Of a stretch of DNA of 7,872 nt, positions 1 through 5,794 are shown piece after piece. The stretch's first letter is position 1. Every line of letters begins with the position of its first letter. Under the pieces are notes generated by a model. It worked only from the letters and a program-made list of their open reading frames with translations, searched no databases and was not told the origin of the DNA. The position numbers and the translations under genes are program-made. Origin of the DNA: Coriobacteriaceae bacterium AF45-21 (GTDB lineage: Bacteria; Actinomycetota; Coriobacteriia; Coriobacteriales; Coriobacteriaceae); the NCBI GenBank assembly GCA_027682925.1, contig JAQCYU010000054.1, forward strand, positions 1-7,872, given 5' to 3'.

Positions 1-114
1 GCGGACAGGGCGGACAGGCCGGCCCCGACAGAGGGGAGGCGCCGCGCGCTCGGGCGGCGCGCCAGGGAGATAGTGGACGAGATAGTCGAGAGGCGCGGTC
101 TCAAGAAGGAGTAA
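1..114 (+). CDS. C-terminal end of an unrecognised protein (5' truncated by the window)
   Basis: An open frame runs from base 1 to a TAA at 112-114 and gives 37 residues ending in a charged helix-like tail (REIVDEIVERRGLKKE). I do not recognise the family. The tail is rich in Arg and Glu and would fit a short amphipathic helix. Codon use differs from the rest of the window: AGG occurs five times and ATA twice in 37 codons, whereas the neighbouring genes prefer CGC and ATC. This could mean the gene belongs to transferred DNA such as a prophage or integrative element, but the fragment is too short to prove it. It converges with the minus-strand gene that ends at 193, with 78 bp between them. 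It could also be non-coding DNA that happens to be open. Confidence 0.4.
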   Translation, partial: ADRADRPAPTEGRRRALGRRAREIVDEIVERRGLKKE

Positions 115-192
115 TATCGGGACTTGCAGCGACGGACCTCGGGACGCTCTTACACCACGTCTGCGCGCGCCACCCGCTCGGGCGTTTCTGCC

Positions 193-903
193 TTATAAGA
201 TGCCCCACAGGTAAATCCCCTCGCACAGGGTTTTGTGGAACTGGGTGTGGTGGTCACGTGCCCAGGTGAAGAGCGCCTGGTCAAAGTTGTCCTGACTGTC
301 GGGGATGCCGTAGACGCCGGCGACTTCCACGCGCACGAACTCCAGCGCGGGCAGCTTGTTGATGGCCGTGAGTGCAAACGGCGACGTGGGCTCCTCGAAC
401 AGGTAATGGCTGCCTTGCAGCGCGCCGCAGGCGGTGCAGGTGCTAGCGAGCGATACGGTCTTGGTGGTGCGCGACGTTACGGGCTTGTAGCCGCAGCGCT
501 CGCGCAGGTAGTCGCGAATTTCGGCCGGCACGCAGCCCAGCGCGGGGACGATGGCTATGGCGTTGGCGCGGGCGGTGTCGATCGCGATGTGGCCCGCGTC
601 GTCCACAGCGGGTATTGCGCCGGGCGCAGCCTTGCTGCCCGAGTCCTCGGCCACCCGATACGGAATGCCAAAGGCTGCGACCGTCGTCTGCTCGTGACAC
701 TTCCAACATTCGCGCTTGCCCAGCACCAGGTAGATGTAGGGCGCGCTGGGGTCGGAGCGATCAACGCCGGGCAGCCACGCGGCAAAGGGCTCGGGGTTGA
801 TGCCGTCGGGCACGTACCAGATCTTCTTGACCCGGTCCCACTTGGCGCCCAGGGCCTTGGCCTGGTCTTTGTGCGAAAAGGGAACATCGAGCTCGGTGCG
901 CAT
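193..903 (-). CDS. DUF5710-domain protein with two CxxC zinc-binding-like pairs
   Basis: This is a 236-residue protein. Residues 3-32 match the DUF5710 pattern: a short strand (ELDVPFSHKDQAKALGAKWD), then a Lys-rich turn and the closing WYVPDG. DUF5710 is a small domain often appended to DNA-processing proteins such as primases and topoisomerases of mobile elements; its own function is unclear. Two cysteine pairs, C66-x2-C69 (CWKC) and C156-x2-C159 (CTAC), could together bind one zinc ion. The C-terminal third is probably a separate alpha/beta fold that I do not recognise. The frame stays open upstream to 1128, but the ATG at 901-903 is chosen because an AAAGGAG ribosome binding site lies 5 nt before it and because DUF5710 normally starts right after the initiator. 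It is divergent from the nuclease gene at 1221. There are no membrane segments, so it is probably cytoplasmic. The domain call is fairly sure; the function is unknown. Confidence 0.8.
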   Translation of the reverse strand: MRTELDVPFSHKDQAKALGAKWDRVKKIWYVPDGINPEPFAAWLPGVDRSDPSAPYIYLVLGKRECWKCHEQTTVAAFGIPYRVAEDSGSKAAPGAIPAVDDAGHIAIDTARANAIAIVPALGCVPAEIRDYLRERCGYKPVTSRTTKTVSLASTCTACGALQGSHYLFEEPTSPFALTAINKLPALEFVRVEVAGVYGIPDSQDNFDQALFTWARDHHTQFHKTLCEGIYLWGIL

Positions 904-908
904 GGCGG

Positions 909-915
909 CTCCTTT
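909..915 (-). promoter_or_regulatory. Ribosome binding site of the DUF5710 gene
   Basis: On the minus strand AAAGGAG is followed by a 5-nt spacer and the ATG at 901-903. It decides the start: the in-frame extension upstream has no comparable site and its translation has no domain-like character. Confidence 0.75.
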
Positions 916-941
916 GTGCGACTTGCGGTGCATGTGCTCCA

Positions 942-960
942 AGGATACCCCAGCGCTGGG
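942..960 (-). promoter_or_regulatory. Possible -10 box and 12-bp palindromic operator upstream of the DUF5710 gene
   Basis: On the minus strand a TATCCT hexamer (942-947) lies 38 nt before the start codon. Directly upstream of it, where the promoter spacer would be, is the perfect palindrome CCCAGCGCTGGG (949-960). A repressor dimer bound there would block RNA polymerase. No good -35 box stands 16-18 nt away, so both the promoter and the operator are tentative. Confidence 0.25.
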
Positions 961-1205
961 TGTGTGGTCGCTAAACGAGCATTTCGACCGTCCGAGAAGT
1001 CGCGGAGCATTTTGGCGAGGTCGTGCCGTCAAGTAAATGGGCAAGCAAATGGTCAGCTTTTGGTCAGTTGAGCGGCAACCTTGCCAAAAGCTTGACGGAT
1101 TTGCAGCTAGACGTCGACGAATGAACACTTTGGACGCGCTGCGGCAAAAAACCGCCGGTCGTTTGCCGAAAACTTACCAGGACCGCCGGCGGCCGCCGAC
1201 GCGCG

Positions 1206-1220
1206 TGTTATCTTCGCGCC
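1206..1220 (+). promoter_or_regulatory. Extended -10 promoter, probably giving a leaderless mRNA
   Basis: TG (1206-1207), one base, then TATCTT (1209-1214) forms an extended -10 element matching TATAAT at four of six positions. Transcription would begin about 7 nt downstream, at or next to the ATG at 1221. There is no Shine-Dalgarno sequence in front of that ATG. Leaderless mRNAs are common in actinobacteria, so spacing and absence of a ribosome binding site agree. Confidence 0.5.
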
Positions 1221-2324
1221 ATGAGCTACTTTATCGTTTCACATAACGCTGCGTTGGCGCTTTTGGCGCACATTCCGAACCCTCGATTTGGGGATTCGGA
1301 ACCAGAGGTCGTGTCGATTGCGGGCGCCTGCGCGCTCTTGGACCAAGAGGCGCAGGAGTTTATCGATCGCTATGATTTAGGGGTCGAAACGCTGGATTTG
1401 CTGGTGCCGTCGCGCGCCGACCGTCGGCGGAGCAAACATGTTAAGACGCATCTCTGCACCAACGAGCTCCCGGCGGGTTCGTTTATCTCGCTGGGCCACT
1501 GGATGGGCGGCCTGGATGCGTACGTGTGCGCTCCCGAGCTGGCGTTTGTGCAGGCTGCGCACGACGGCTCTGCAGCCGAGGCCATCTATGCCGGCTATGC
1601 CATGACATCGGACTATCGGCTGGACAACCTTGCTCCCGGCGGGGTGACAAGCAGGGATGGGGGCATGCGCGATGGCAGGCTCACGACGAAGGAGCTCATT
1701 GCGGCGTATATCGAGGCGTCCCCAAAGGTAAGGGGTCTCGCGAAGGCAAAGGCGCTGCTTGCGTATGTGATCGAGGGATCGCGCTCTCCGAGGGAGTCGG
1801 GGCTGTGCATGTTTATGTCGCTGCCTGCGCGCTACGGCGGGTATGCATTGGGCAAGGCCGAGCTCAACAAGAAGGCTTTCATTCGCGATGGACTCAACGA
1901 TGGGCGCGAGCGCAAACTGCGCGTGTTGGAGCGCACGCCCGACATTACGCTTACGGCTAAAGTCGAGGTGGGCAGGGATAAAGTAAAGGCCGGGCTGCTG
2001 CCAGAGGTGCTGACCGCGATGGTCGACTACGACAGCGATGCCATTCATGACGGCCGCGAGAAGATCCACAAGGATGTCGAGCGCCGCAACGAGTTGGAAC
2101 TGCTTGAGGGAGTAGCGTATTTTACGGTGACAACCGACCAAGCAATTGACTACGACAAGCTCGTTCGGCTGTGCGAACGCATCCGACGGAAGCTGCATCG
2201 GAATAAGCGCCCCATCTTTAACAAGGCGATGAGTGCAGAGCAGCGATATTTTGCCCATGCGCGTGCCGAAACGAAGCGATTTTGGCTCTGGCAAGCCGTT
2301 ATCGATGCGCATCAGTATTGGTAG
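1221..2324 (+). CDS. AbiEi-like / DUF559-type (Vsr-like) endonuclease-domain protein
   Basis: This 367-residue protein resembles the actinobacterial proteins in which an AbiEi-like N-terminal half is joined to a DUF559/Vsr-like nuclease domain of the PD-(D/E)xK superfamily. The N-terminal half (about 1-185) has the LPAGSF block (84-89) typical of these proteins. The junction GSRSPRES (186-193) corresponds to the family motif G(S/A)xSPxE, whose Glu (here E192) is thought to be catalytic. The conserved core follows: DYDSDAIH (269-276, with D271 and H276), then HKDVERRNEL (283-292), then the closing strand with TTDQ (304-307). The motif lacks the usual VEYDG and has VDYDS. The role may be DNA defence or repair; no toxin partner adjoins it, so a toxin-antitoxin role is not supported. 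The gene is monocistronic, and the start is the ATG placed at the predicted transcription start. The fold is fairly sure; activity is unproven. Confidence 0.8.
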   Translation: MSYFIVSHNAALALLAHIPNPRFGDSEPEVVSIAGACALLDQEAQEFIDRYDLGVETLDLLVPSRADRRRSKHVKTHLCTNELPAGSFISLGHWMGGLDAYVCAPELAFVQAAHDGSAAEAIYAGYAMTSDYRLDNLAPGGVTSRDGGMRDGRLTTKELIAAYIEASPKVRGLAKAKALLAYVIEGSRSPRESGLCMFMSLPARYGGYALGKAELNKKAFIRDGLNDGRERKLRVLERTPDITLTAKVEVGRDKVKAGLLPEVLTAMVDYDSDAIHDGREKIHKDVERRNELELLEGVAYFTVTTDQAIDYDKLVRLCERIRRKLHRNKRPIFNKAMSAEQRYFAHARAETKRFWLWQAVIDAHQYW

Positions 2325-2363
2325 GGGCGGTAACAGGGGGTTAGAATTAGCGGCCATATATCC

Positions 2364-2542
2364 AGGTTTAATACTTTTCCCGAGAAGTGAACGAGTCAGA
2401 ATGGACCCCCGAAACATCGACACTTTTAGGGGCTTGTTTCCTGCGGTTTTGCTGCTGGAATCCTGCGGTTTTAACGTCAAAAAGTGTGGATGCTCCGGGG
2501 GTCCAAATAAGCTCGTTCACTTCTGGGAAAAGTATTAAACCT
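2364..2542. repeat. Long imperfect inverted repeat (MITE-like or structured-RNA element)
   Basis: The left arm (2364-2427) and right arm (2480-2542) are reverse complements over about 64 positions, with some 54 matches by my hand alignment. Both arms read AGGTTTAATACTTTTCCC, then AGAAGTGAACGAG, then a six-base mismatched bubble, then TGGACCCCCG, then CATC and ACACTTTT. The left arm has one extra G after the first block. The loop of about 52 nt carries two direct copies of CCTGCGGTTTT (2440-2450 and 2462-2472). Further out, GCCATATAT (2353-2361) and ATATATGGC (2563-2571) are also complementary. It begins 40 bp after the nuclease stop codon. No open frame looks real. It could be a transposase-less miniature element, a pair of inverted copies of an intergenic repeat, or a hairpin RNA that also ends transcription. 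Confidence 0.8.
2440..2472. repeat. Two direct copies of CCTGCGGTTTT in the loop of the inverted repeat
   Basis: CCTGCGGTTTT stands at 2440-2450 and 2462-2472, 22 bp apart start to start, separated by GCTGCTGGAAT. In a folded transcript both would be exposed in the apical loop. Confidence 0.7.
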
Positions 2543-2658
2543 CACTTTATAGGGGGTTATTTATATATGGCTGCGAGACCCAACCGCGCCTGATCGGGGC
2601 AATCACCGGGGCTGTTTGGGCGGTTTGGCTGCAGCGGCGTCCTTTTGTCTTGGCGGCG

Positions 2659-2695
2659 TAAAACAAAACAGCTCAGAGGCGAAGCCTCTGAGCTG
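2659..2695 (-). terminator. Rho-independent terminator of the tRNA-Val transcript
   Basis: Read on the minus strand, CAGCTCAGAGGC pairs perfectly with GCCTCTGAGCTG around a 3-nt loop (stem at 2669-2695). It is followed by the T-rich tail TTTTGTTTTA (2668-2659). The stem starts 8 nt after the CCA end of the tRNA. This is an unusually strong intrinsic terminator. Confidence 0.9.
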
Positions 2696-2703
2696 CGAAC
2701 ATT

Positions 2704-2778
2704 TGGTGGGCGTTAGAAGATTTGAACTTCTGACCTCTTCCGTGTCAGGGAAGCGCTCTCCCCCTGAGCTAAACGCCC
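2704..2778 (-). tRNA. tRNA-Val, anticodon GAC
   Basis: On the minus strand the 75-nt sequence folds as a standard cloverleaf. The acceptor stem is GGGCGTT/AACGCCC, the D arm GCTC...GAGC, the anticodon stem CTTCC/GGAAG with loop CTGACAC, the variable loop 5 nt, and the T arm AGAAG/CTTCT with loop TTCAAAT. The discriminator is A and CCA is encoded. Loop positions 34-36 read GAC, which decodes the valine codons GTC and GTT. It is a single-gene transcript with its own promoter and terminator. tRNA genes are common integration sites, but I see no attachment-site duplication here. Confidence 0.97.
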
Positions 2779-2807
2779 GATCAAGGGTGCGCGAGTGCGC
2801 AGGGAAT

Positions 2808-2836
2808 AATATAACGGAGCTCCCGCCCACTGGCAA
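2808..2836 (-). promoter_or_regulatory. Sigma-70-type promoter of tRNA-Val
   Basis: On the minus strand TTGCCA (2836-2831) is followed after exactly 17 nt by TATATT (2813-2808). Transcription would start near 2801, leaving a leader of about 23 nt for RNase P to remove before the tRNA 5' end at 2778. The spacer is GC-rich (GGGCGGGAGC), which resembles the discriminator-type control of stable RNA genes only loosely. Confidence 0.75.
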
Positions 2837-2943
2837 GAACTATTTTTTAAAAAGTGGCAACTTGCGACCCTATCGGCCCCCGATCCGGTGCGAGCAGTAC
2901 GCGAAAAGTCGCGTTTGTACCCCCGATGAACTGCACATTCGCG

Positions 2944-2949
2944 TAAAAT
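2944..2949 (+). promoter_or_regulatory. Possible -10 box of the exported-protein operon
   Basis: TAAAAT matches the -10 consensus at five of six positions and lies in an AT-rich dip just before the operon. No convincing -35 hexamer sits 16-18 nt upstream; TTGTAC at 2915-2920 is too far. Transcription would begin near 2956-2959, giving a leader of about 50 nt before the ATG at 3010. A leaderless start at the ATG of 2959 is the alternative. Confidence 0.35.
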
Positions 2950-2998
2950 ATTCCCATTATGGGCAAATGGTGTCCAGGTAGTTTACGATGCGGCATCT

Positions 2999-3008
2999 GG
3001 GGGAGGGG
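2999..3008 (+). promoter_or_regulatory. Ribosome binding site that decides the start of exported protein A
   Basis: GGGGGAGGGG lies directly before the ATG at 3010; the GGAGG core is only 3 nt away, a tight spacing, though the G run allows other registers. The competing upstream ATG at 2959 has no such site. Confidence 0.55.
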
Positions 3009-3009
3009 C

Positions 3010-3894
3010 ATGTCGGACGCGCGCTCACTGCGAAAACAGTTCAATCGCATGCTCGCCACGTTGCTGGTGGCCCTTGCTGCTGCCGGAGCCGTAACATATG
3101 CCTGGTACATCTACAACGCCAACCGCCACATCACCGATGTCAAGATGGCCGCGGGCACGGGCGTGACCTTCCTCATCTCCAACGAGTACGACGGCGAATA
3201 CAAGACCAACGCCGGCCTGAGCTTTTCGGGCCTGCTCGATCCCGTCTCGACCGACAACGTGCTCAACGGCTTCCAAAAGGTAACGGGCTTTACCGGCGGA
3301 ACCACCCAGGACTCGCTCTTTGCCAGCATGTTTGGCGCCGCCGAGCACTCCGACTACTACAAGACCTCCCTGTACCTGGCTACCAATTCGGCCGCGACCG
3401 ACGTGTACCTGTCGGGCATCGACTTTACCGAGCAGGACCCGGCAAACCCCATCTCCACCGCCCTGCGCGTGGGCCTGGTTACCTATGCTCCGGGGCAGGG
3501 CGACACCGTTACGGGGCAGTATGTCTTTGAGGTCTCAGGCGAGCGCAATCCCCAGGCGCGCTACAACACGCTCGACGGCAAGGATGCCGGCGAGAACGAG
3601 CAGAATCACCTGGTGCTCGACAGCACCCGCTCCAATGGCGCCACGGTTCATTTTGACCAGCTGACTAGCGCAAACTTCTGCGACTACAACGAAGACACCG
3701 GCATCGTGAGCCTCAAGGAGGCTACGACCAAGATCTGCAGCCTGCCCGCCGCTGCCAAGGGCGCCAACCGCAGCACGCCTGTGCGCGTGGATGTGTACGT
3801 GTGGCTGGAAGGCTGCGACCCCGACTGCACCAACAACCTAGCCGCCACCAGTCTGCAATCGCTGGCGCTGCGCTTTGCCGGCAAGCGTTCGTAA
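3010..3894 (+). CDS. SipW-type exported surface protein A (TasA/camelysin-like signal)
   Basis: This 294-residue protein is predicted to be exported. A basic N-terminus (RSLRKQFNR) leads into a hydrophobic segment at about 14-33 that ends in TYAWYIYN (29-36), the signature of SipW-dependent signals as in TasA and camelysin. The mature part is Asp-, Thr- and Asn-rich and probably beta-rich. The C-terminus carries YVWLEGCDPDC (W265-C273), shared with the three following proteins; C269 and C273 could form a disulphide. There is no LPxTG anchor. The ATG at 3010 is chosen because GGGGGAGGGG precedes it and because the N-terminus then matches its paralogues in length. An in-frame ATG at 2959 would add 17 unlikely residues rich in Trp and Cys. 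It is the first gene of the operon, and its stop codon begins the next ribosome binding site. It is a likely substrate of the peptidase at 6653. The assembled structure is unknown. Confidence 0.85.
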   Translation: MSDARSLRKQFNRMLATLLVALAAAGAVTYAWYIYNANRHITDVKMAAGTGVTFLISNEYDGEYKTNAGLSFSGLLDPVSTDNVLNGFQKVTGFTGGTTQDSLFASMFGAAEHSDYYKTSLYLATNSAATDVYLSGIDFTEQDPANPISTALRVGLVTYAPGQGDTVTGQYVFEVSGERNPQARYNTLDGKDAGENEQNHLVLDSTRSNGATVHFDQLTSANFCDYNEDTGIVSLKEATTKICSLPAAAKGANRSTPVRVDVYVWLEGCDPDCTNNLAATSLQSLALRFAGKRS

Positions 3895-3905
3895 GGGGGC
3901 CGGGG

Positions 3906-4792
3906 ATGAGTACATCGAACATCAAAGACATCCTAAGCTCGCGCCGCCGCATGGTTGCTGCGGCCGCATGGATGCTGGTGCTGGTAGCTGCCTTGAGCGC
4001 CGCCACCTACGCCTGGTTTAGCAACTCGCGCTACACCAACGTGACGCCCGTGGCGCATACGGTAAGTGACGAGGGCTCCGACCTGCAGATTGGCCTTTCG
4101 GCCAACGGGCCCTGGGACACGACGGCCACGCTTGCCGACGCCGACAAGACGCTCTATCCCATCTCGACGTCGGACCTTTCCCGCTTTTGGCGCGGCACGT
4201 TCCAAAACGCCGCGGGCATCACGACCGACTACGCCGACTGCACCGCGCAGCTGGACGACTATGCCTTTCGGGCACGCTGTACCTTAAGGGCGGCGACAGC
4301 GCCCTCAACGTGTACCTGCATCCGGGTCAGATGAGTGTGACGAGCGACCCACAGCTGCTGGCCGCACTGCGCCTGGGGCTTGTGATCACGACCCAGTCGG
4401 GTACGCAGACGCACATCTTTACCTGCGACGACCTGGGCAGCACCGCGGGCGCCACCAGCAGGCGCACCACCGCGCAAGACGGCGTGGTCGTGGCGGCGGG
4501 CGCCTCGGGCTGGACCTACACCGCGCAAGACGGCGTGGTCGTGGCGGCGGGCGCCTCGGGCTGGACCTACACCGCCGACCCTGCGCGCGCCATAAGCGCC
4601 TACAGCATGGACGGCACCGGCGACACGCCCACGGCGCGCGCGGGCGCCACGCCCATCTGCACGCTGGCCGCCAACGAGGTGGCAGGCGTTCACTACGTTG
4701 TGTACATGGAAGGCTGCGACGCCAATTGCATCGACGAGGCCCAGGCCCGCGATGTGGTGCTGCAGCTTGCCTTTGCCGCGGCCAAGGCGTAA
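3906..4792 (+). pseudogene. SipW-type exported protein B, broken by a one-base frameshift
   Basis: The first frame starts at the ATG of 3906. It encodes a basic N-terminus (SSRRR, 11-15), a hydrophobic segment at about 17-35 and TYAWF (34-38), then loses homology near 4268 and stops at 4332-4334. The paralogue-like reading resumes one base shifted, as SGTLYLKGGDSALNVYLHPG, and continues to the TAA at 4790-4792. Adding one T to the TTT at 4266-4268 restores a 295-residue protein, almost the size of protein A and with the same VYMEGCDANC motif near its end. The ribosome binding site (AAGGGGG) overlaps the stop of protein A, so translation is probably coupled. The gene also holds a 51-bp tandem duplication at 4468-4575. 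The break could be a sequencing error in a short T run, a real mutation, or recoding; the intact downstream part with normal codon use favours a recent event or an error. Confidence 0.8.
4468..4575 (+). repeat. Perfect 51-bp tandem duplication inside exported protein B
   Basis: Units at 4469-4519 and 4520-4570 are identical, and the next five bases (ACCGC) begin a third copy. Each unit encodes 17 residues, TAQDGVVVAAGASGWTY, so the reading frame is kept. Identity over all 51 bases, with no third-position change, means a very recent duplication or an assembly artefact. Confidence 0.95.
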
Positions 4793-4805
4793 GGGGGCGA
4801 GCGAC

Positions 4806-5792
4806 ATGGAAGATCAGAAGCACATGCCAGCAGATGGCTGCGAGGCCAAAACCCAGAGTGAGAGCCCCACGGCCCCCTCCAGCGTGGCCGCCGAGCGCCA
4901 GGTCCTCGAGGGCGCCGCCGCCCGCCGCCACGCTTGCCGCGCGCGTGCCTACATCGCGCTCGTTATGGTGGCGCTCGCCGCCACTTTGGGCGCCGCGACC
5001 TACGCCTGGTTTACCAACAACATGAAGGTCAACACCAACTCGGTGAGCGTGCACAGCGACACGTCCAAGCTGGTGCTGGAGCTGGGTGACGCCGACCGCG
5101 GCAGCTGGTCGCAGCAGGGTGACGTTTCCCTAACTTCCAACGCGACCGGCGCCGTGACGCTCTACCCGGTCTCGACCTTTGACCTCAACGGCTTTGCTGC
5201 CTGTGCGCAAAACAACTCTGCCGGCGATGCCACAGTGTTTGAGCAGGCAAAAGACAACGGCTCCGCCTTCTACCACGGTTGGATCGATCTGCGCCCTACC
5301 ATTACCGGAACGGGCGCCAGCAAAGTAAGGGGCAAGGTTAACCTGTATCTGGCCGAATCGCTGGTCCCGCAGGGCACCGACGCCGAGCTGCTGCGCGCAG
5401 CCCGCGTGGGCATTAAAGTCTCGAGCGGCAACCAGGTGCTTGCAACCAACATCTTTGAGCTCGACAGTTCCGATAGCGGCCATCGCGACGAGCACCCCGC
5501 GACCGCGCCTACGGGCCTGGCGGGCTACACCGAGAGCATGCTCCTGGGTTGGCAAAACGGCCAGCTCGCTTGCGGTGCCAACGTGACGCAGGACCCGGCC
5601 GCCTATACGCTGGACACGAGCGAGACGGCCACGCGCCCGCAGAACACGCTCGCCACGCTTGGGCTTGGCCAGACCTATCGTTTGGATATCTATTACTACA
5701 TCGAGGGCACCGACCCCGATAGCGCCGACTATCTCTATCAGGATCCGGGCACCTTGCACCTGGCGCTCTTTGCGACCTTGGACGGTGAGTAG
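4806..5792 (+). CDS. SipW-type exported surface protein C, with a long N-terminal tail
   Basis: This 328-residue paralogue has a hydrophilic N-terminal tail of about 46 residues before the membrane segment at 48-66, which ends in TYAWFTNN (65-72). Such a tail is longer than in protein A or B and would stay in the cytoplasm until export. The middle is Thr-, Asn- and Gly-rich. The block VTLYPVSTFDL resembles the TLYPISTSDL of protein B, evidence of common descent. The C-terminal motif is YYIEGTDPDS (297-306), where both cysteines seen in A and B are replaced by Thr and Ser. The stop codon of protein B runs into the ribosome binding site AAGGGGGCGA before the ATG at 4806. It probably shares the peptidase at 6653 with its neighbours. 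Its function in detail is unknown. Confidence 0.85.
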   Translation: MEDQKHMPADGCEAKTQSESPTAPSSVAAERQVLEGAAARRHACRARAYIALVMVALAATLGAATYAWFTNNMKVNTNSVSVHSDTSKLVLELGDADRGSWSQQGDVSLTSNATGAVTLYPVSTFDLNGFAACAQNNSAGDATVFEQAKDNGSAFYHGWIDLRPTITGTGASKVRGKVNLYLAESLVPQGTDAELLRAARVGIKVSSGNQVLATNIFELDSSDSGHRDEHPATAPTGLAGYTESMLLGWQNGQLACGANVTQDPAAYTLDTSETATRPQNTLATLGLGQTYRLDIYYYIEGTDPDSADYLYQDPGTLHLALFATLDGE

Positions 5793-5794
5793 CA

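Larger units (their letters stand above)
904..1220. other. Divergent intergenic region with short inverted repeats
   Basis: This stretch of just over 300 bp separates two divergent genes and should carry both promoters. Besides the 949-960 palindrome it holds two close copies of TGGTCAG near 1050-1070, and a 7-bp inverted repeat CGGCAAA (1142-1148) / TTTGCCG (1162-1168) with a 13-nt gap. It also has a self-complementary GC block around 1183-1199. Short open frames cross it on both strands, but none has a ribosome binding site or a recognisable product, so I do not call a gene here. Confidence 0.5.
2335..2559. repeat. 9-bp direct repeats AGGGGGTTA bracketing the inverted repeat
   Basis: AGGGGGTTA occurs at 2335-2343 and again at 2551-2559 in the same orientation, on either side of the long inverted repeat. 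It could be a target-site duplication, but the outer ends of the inverted repeat (2364 and 2542) lie 20 bp and 8 bp inside these copies rather than abutting them. A G-rich chance match is therefore quite possible. Confidence 0.3.
2325..2958. other. Gene-poor region with repeat element and tRNA
   Basis: No protein gene is supported between the nuclease stop and the exported-protein operon. The region holds the inverted-repeat element, a stretch at 2572-2656 in which I see nothing clear, the tRNA terminator, the tRNA and its promoter, and the likely start of the operon transcript. Open frames here cross the tRNA or the hairpin arms and lack ribosome binding sites. Confidence 0.6.

Noticed and set aside
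235..1071. Open frame of 278 residues on the plus strand opposite the DUF5710 gene
   Set aside because: It is antisense to a gene with a recognisable domain and good ribosome binding site, and its translation is Gly/Ala/Arg-rich without domain character.
904..1128. Upstream in-frame extension of the DUF5710 gene to an ATG at 1126-1128
   Set aside because: The AAAGGAG site and the domain edge both point to the ATG at 901-903; the extra 75 residues look like translated intergenic DNA.
1377..2480. Open frame of 367 residues on the minus strand opposite the nuclease
   Set aside because: It is antisense to the nuclease gene, runs through the inverted repeat, and has no ribosome binding site or known domain.
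2335..2571. CRISPR array
   Set aside because: Only inverted arms and one pair of 11-bp direct repeats are present; there is no regular repeat-spacer pattern.
2233..2593. Two overlapping plus-strand open frames across the inverted repeat
   Set aside because: They consist of hairpin-arm sequence and the end of the nuclease gene in another frame.
2616..2981. Plus-strand open frame of 121 residues
   Set aside because: It passes through the terminator and the antisense strand of the tRNA; the apparent protein is translated tRNA.
2959..3009. Upstream ATG for exported protein A, possibly leaderless behind TAAAAT
   Set aside because: The 17 added residues are Trp-, Cys- and Gly-rich and unlike the paralogues, while a ribosome binding site stands at 2999-3008. 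It is kept only as an alternative.
4259..5054. Long minus-strand open frames opposite exported proteins B and C
   Set aside because: They are Arg/Pro-rich shadows produced by the high GC content; the repeats in them mirror the 51-bp duplication.
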